Shown: positions 51,958-53,596 of the stretch, one piece after another
Layout: each line of letters opens with the position of its first letter
Position numbering within the stretch: position 1 is the first letter of the stretch
Assembly (NCBI GenBank): GCA_018334095.1
Contig: JAGXTE010000016.1
Span: 1-53,596, forward strand
DNA: 53,596 nucleotides
Direction: 5' to 3'
Source: Nitrosarchaeum sp.
Lineage (GTDB): Archaea > Thermoproteota > Nitrososphaeria > Nitrososphaerales > Nitrosopumilaceae
Program-made: the position numbers and the translations under genes
The notes under the pieces: model-generated
Databases searched by the model: none
Told to the model about the DNA's origin: nothing
The model's input: the letters and a program-made list of their open reading frames with translations, nothing else

Positions 51958-52950
51958 ATGGGTCATCGAAAATACGCGCAACCACGTAGAGGTAGCGCAG
52001 CATACTATCCAAGAGGACGTGCCAAAAGTATGGAGGCACGCATAAGAACATGGCCAAAAAATAATTCTGATGAACCAAAAATCTTAGCACACTGCGGTTT
52101 CAAAGCAGGTTGTGTTCAATTAGTCACCATTGATGATCGTGAAAAGACTCCAAATGCAGGAAAACAACTTGTAAGTCTTGGAACAGTGCTAGTAACTCCA
52201 CCAGTTTCAATATTGGGAGTTAGAGGATATTCAAAAGATCATTATGGATTACATGCTGAATTTGACGTATATGCAAAAGAATTTCCAAAAAATATCTCTA
52301 AAGAAATTAATTTTAAAAATAAAGAAGGAGCAATGGAAAATGCAGAAAAAATACTTGGCAGAGTCAAAGAAATTTTTGCAATAGTTGCAGTGTCTCCACG
52401 TGATGCAGGATTAGAACAAAAAAAGCCATACATCTTTGAAGCATTAGTTAGTGGTGGAGATATCAAAAAACAATTTGCACATGTAAAAGAACTATTAGGA
52501 AAAGAAATTAAAATTGATCAGATTTTTGAAACCGGAGCAACAATTGATGTTGCAGCAATTACAAAAGGTAAAGGATGGCAAGGAGTCATACAAAGATTTG
52601 GAGTAAAGAAAAAACAACACAAGTCAAGAAAAACAGTTAGAGAAGTTGCATCACTAGGTCCAATTTCACCGGCTAGTGTCATGTATTCAGTTCCAAGAGC
52701 AGGTCAAATGGGATTTCATCAAAGAACAGAATATGATAAAAGAATAATGGTAATTGGCAATACAGAAAACAATCAAATAAAAATAAATCCAGATGGTGGT
52801 TACAAACACTTTGGTTTGGTAAAAGGAGATTTCATTATTCTAAAAGGCTCAGTTCCAGGAACATATAGAAGATTAATCAAACTAAGAAGTCAAATTAGAA
52901 ATGCACCAGTAAAAATCACCAAGCCAAATATTTTGGAGGTAGTAATCTAA
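51958..52950 (+). CDS. rpl3: 50S ribosomal protein L3
   Basis: 330 residues, normal archaeal size. Opening GHRKYAQPRRGSAAYYPRGRAK and internal VTKGKGWQGVIQRFG-like (ITKGKGWQGVIQRFG), SLGPISPASVMYSVPRAGQMG in parts and KINPDGGYKHFGLVKGD are L3 landmarks. It initiates large-subunit assembly near the peptidyl-transferase centre. ATG overlap with rpl4 (TAATG) marks the S10-type ribosomal operon. Confidence 0.97.
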   Translation: MGHRKYAQPRRGSAAYYPRGRAKSMEARIRTWPKNNSDEPKILAHCGFKAGCVQLVTIDDREKTPNAGKQLVSLGTVLVTPPVSILGVRGYSKDHYGLHAEFDVYAKEFPKNISKEINFKNKEGAMENAEKILGRVKEIFAIVAVSPRDAGLEQKKPYIFEALVSGGDIKKQFAHVKELLGKEIKIDQIFETGATIDVAAITKGKGWQGVIQRFGVKKKQHKSRKTVREVASLGPISPASVMYSVPRAGQMGFHQRTEYDKRIMVIGNTENNQIKINPDGGYKHFGLVKGDFIILKGSVPGTYRRLIKLRSQIRNAPVKITKPNILEVVI

Positions 52951-53596
52951 TGAAAACTTCATTATTAACAATAAAGGGAACTAAAGATAGCGAAGTTGAA
53001 TTGCCATTAATCTTTTCAACTCCATTTAGAGCTGAACTTATTCACAAAGCATTTACAAATCTGACTTCACACAAATTCCAACCACAGGGAAGACATCCAA
53101 CTGCAGGTATGGATGTAGTAGCAAGATCAAACGATCCACCAACAGGACAGCATCAAGCACGTATTGCAAAGATGAAAGGTGGTGGTGGTGGAAGACAAGG
53201 TCAAGCAGGCGGTGTTGCTTCAGTAAGAGGTGGAAGACAAGCTCATCCTCCAATAGTTGATAGAGTAATTTTTAAGAAATTAAACAAAAAGGAAAACAAG
53301 TTAGCATTTTGTTCTGCAATAGCTGCAACTGCTTCAAAAGACTTGGTTAAATCAAGAGGCCACAAAATAGAAGGCATTGAATCATTCCCAATTGTCGTAA
53401 CAAATGACATTGAATCAATTTCAAAAGCAAGCGATATTTTCAAAGTGTTAGAAGATCTAAAATTAATGAAAGACGTAGAAAGACTTCAAGCAAGAAAACC
53501 ACGTACTGGAAAATCATCACTTAGAGGCAGAAGCAAAAAAGTCGGAAAGAGTGTATTGTTTGTCACAAAAGATGCATCAAAAATTAGCAAAGCATG
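52950..53596 (+). CDS. rpl4: 50S ribosomal protein L4 (partial)
   Basis: The gene begins on the last base of the rpl3 stop (TAATG) and runs off the right edge; 215 residues are visible. FSTPFRAELIHKAF, PQGRHPTAGMDVVARS, a Gly/Arg-rich loop KMKGGGGGRQGQAGG and GGRQAHPP are archaeal/eukaryotic L4 features; the loop reaches the exit tunnel. Part of the rpl3-rpl4 operon. Confidence 0.95.
   Translation, partial: MKTSLLTIKGTKDSEVELPLIFSTPFRAELIHKAFTNLTSHKFQPQGRHPTAGMDVVARSNDPPTGQHQARIAKMKGGGGGRQGQAGGVASVRGGRQAHPPIVDRVIFKKLNKKENKLAFCSAIAATASKDLVKSRGHKIEGIESFPIVVTNDIESISKASDIFKVLEDLKLMKDVERLQARKPRTGKSSLRGRSKKVGKSVLFVTKDASKISKA

Noticed and set aside
1..53596. tRNA, rRNA, CRISPR arrays, insertion sequences or prophage
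   Set aside because: No GC-rich cloverleaf-like stretch, no spaced direct repeats, no transposase or integrase frame and no terminal inverted repeats were seen on either strand by reading.

Overview
The window reads as a chromosome segment of a marine-type, ammonia-oxidiser-like Thaumarchaeon (Nitrososphaerota, Nitrosopumilus-like). The evidence is archaeal information-processing genes (TFB, TBP, proteasome alpha, L3/L4 with a SPOUT-type RNA methyltransferase upstream), an ESCRT-III/CdvB paralogue, archaeal type GAPDH and HMG-CoA synthase, a response regulator whose output part looks like the thaumarchaeal TackOD1 zinc domain, and many secreted proteins of thaumarchaeal style. The DNA is AT-rich. 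TTG is often the best start codon, and many genes have a TATA-like box about 25 nt before the start (leaderless pattern). No tRNA, rRNA, CRISPR array, insertion sequence or prophage was recognised. Species identity is an inference.

Layout. 1-1.0 kb: left-truncated membrane RecA/KaiC-like ATPase. 1.2-3.5 kb: large secreted alkylsulfatase-like metallo-beta-lactamase protein. 3.6-7.8 kb: small proteins, two RAM-domain regulators, a VOC protein, a class III nucleotide cyclase and zinc microproteins. 8-11.3 kb: threonine dehydratase and divergent purE/purK. 11.3-13.4 kb: membrane proteins (DedA) and a sugar-nucleotide transferase. 13.7-17 kb: F420/flavin-type LLM oxidoreductase, thiolase, DUF35 and a class I methyltransferase. 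17-20 kb: Hjc-like nuclease and small unknowns, including a convergent pair of Cys-rich microproteins. 20-23.9 kb: threonine synthase, CNNM/CorC-type protein and GAPDH. 23.9-30.4 kb: a likely surface-polysaccharide module (3D-domain protein, processive GT2, double deacetylase-like secreted protein, TackOD1 regulator). 30.5-33.3 kb: DsbA-like oxidoreductase and HMG-CoA synthase. 33.3-35.5 kb: TFB-TBP-BioD on the minus strand. 35.7-38.3 kb: response regulator, histidine kinase and second regulator. 38.7-44.1 kb: bioA, bioB, TrmB-family regulator, small proteins and bioF. 44.2-46.2 kb: second histidine kinase overlapping its convergent response regulator. 46.3-48.3 kb: CcdA plus TlpA-like pair. 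48.4-50.1 kb: CdvB paralogue, small proteins and a DUF371-like protein. 50.2-53.6 kb: psmA, RNA methyltransferase, small membrane protein, rpl3 and a truncated rpl4.

How the genes fit together. Biotin synthesis (bioA, B, D, F) would serve biotin-dependent acetyl/propionyl-CoA carboxylase, the entry enzyme of carbon fixation in this group. HMG-CoA synthase feeds the mevalonate route to archaeal lipids. The GT2/deacetylase/3D proteins form a candidate cell-surface system. DsbA, CcdA and TlpA-like proteins form an extracytoplasmic thiol-redox set. Several kinase/regulator pairs and a nucleotide cyclase indicate strong signalling content.

The most unusual signal is an N-terminal module of about 105 residues (GD-aromatic-GR-x-QY motif plus C80, C83, H102, C105). 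It is shared, at identical residue positions, by the ATPase at the left edge and the glycosyltransferase at 24.9 kb, and is followed in both by membrane helices and an unrelated catalytic domain.
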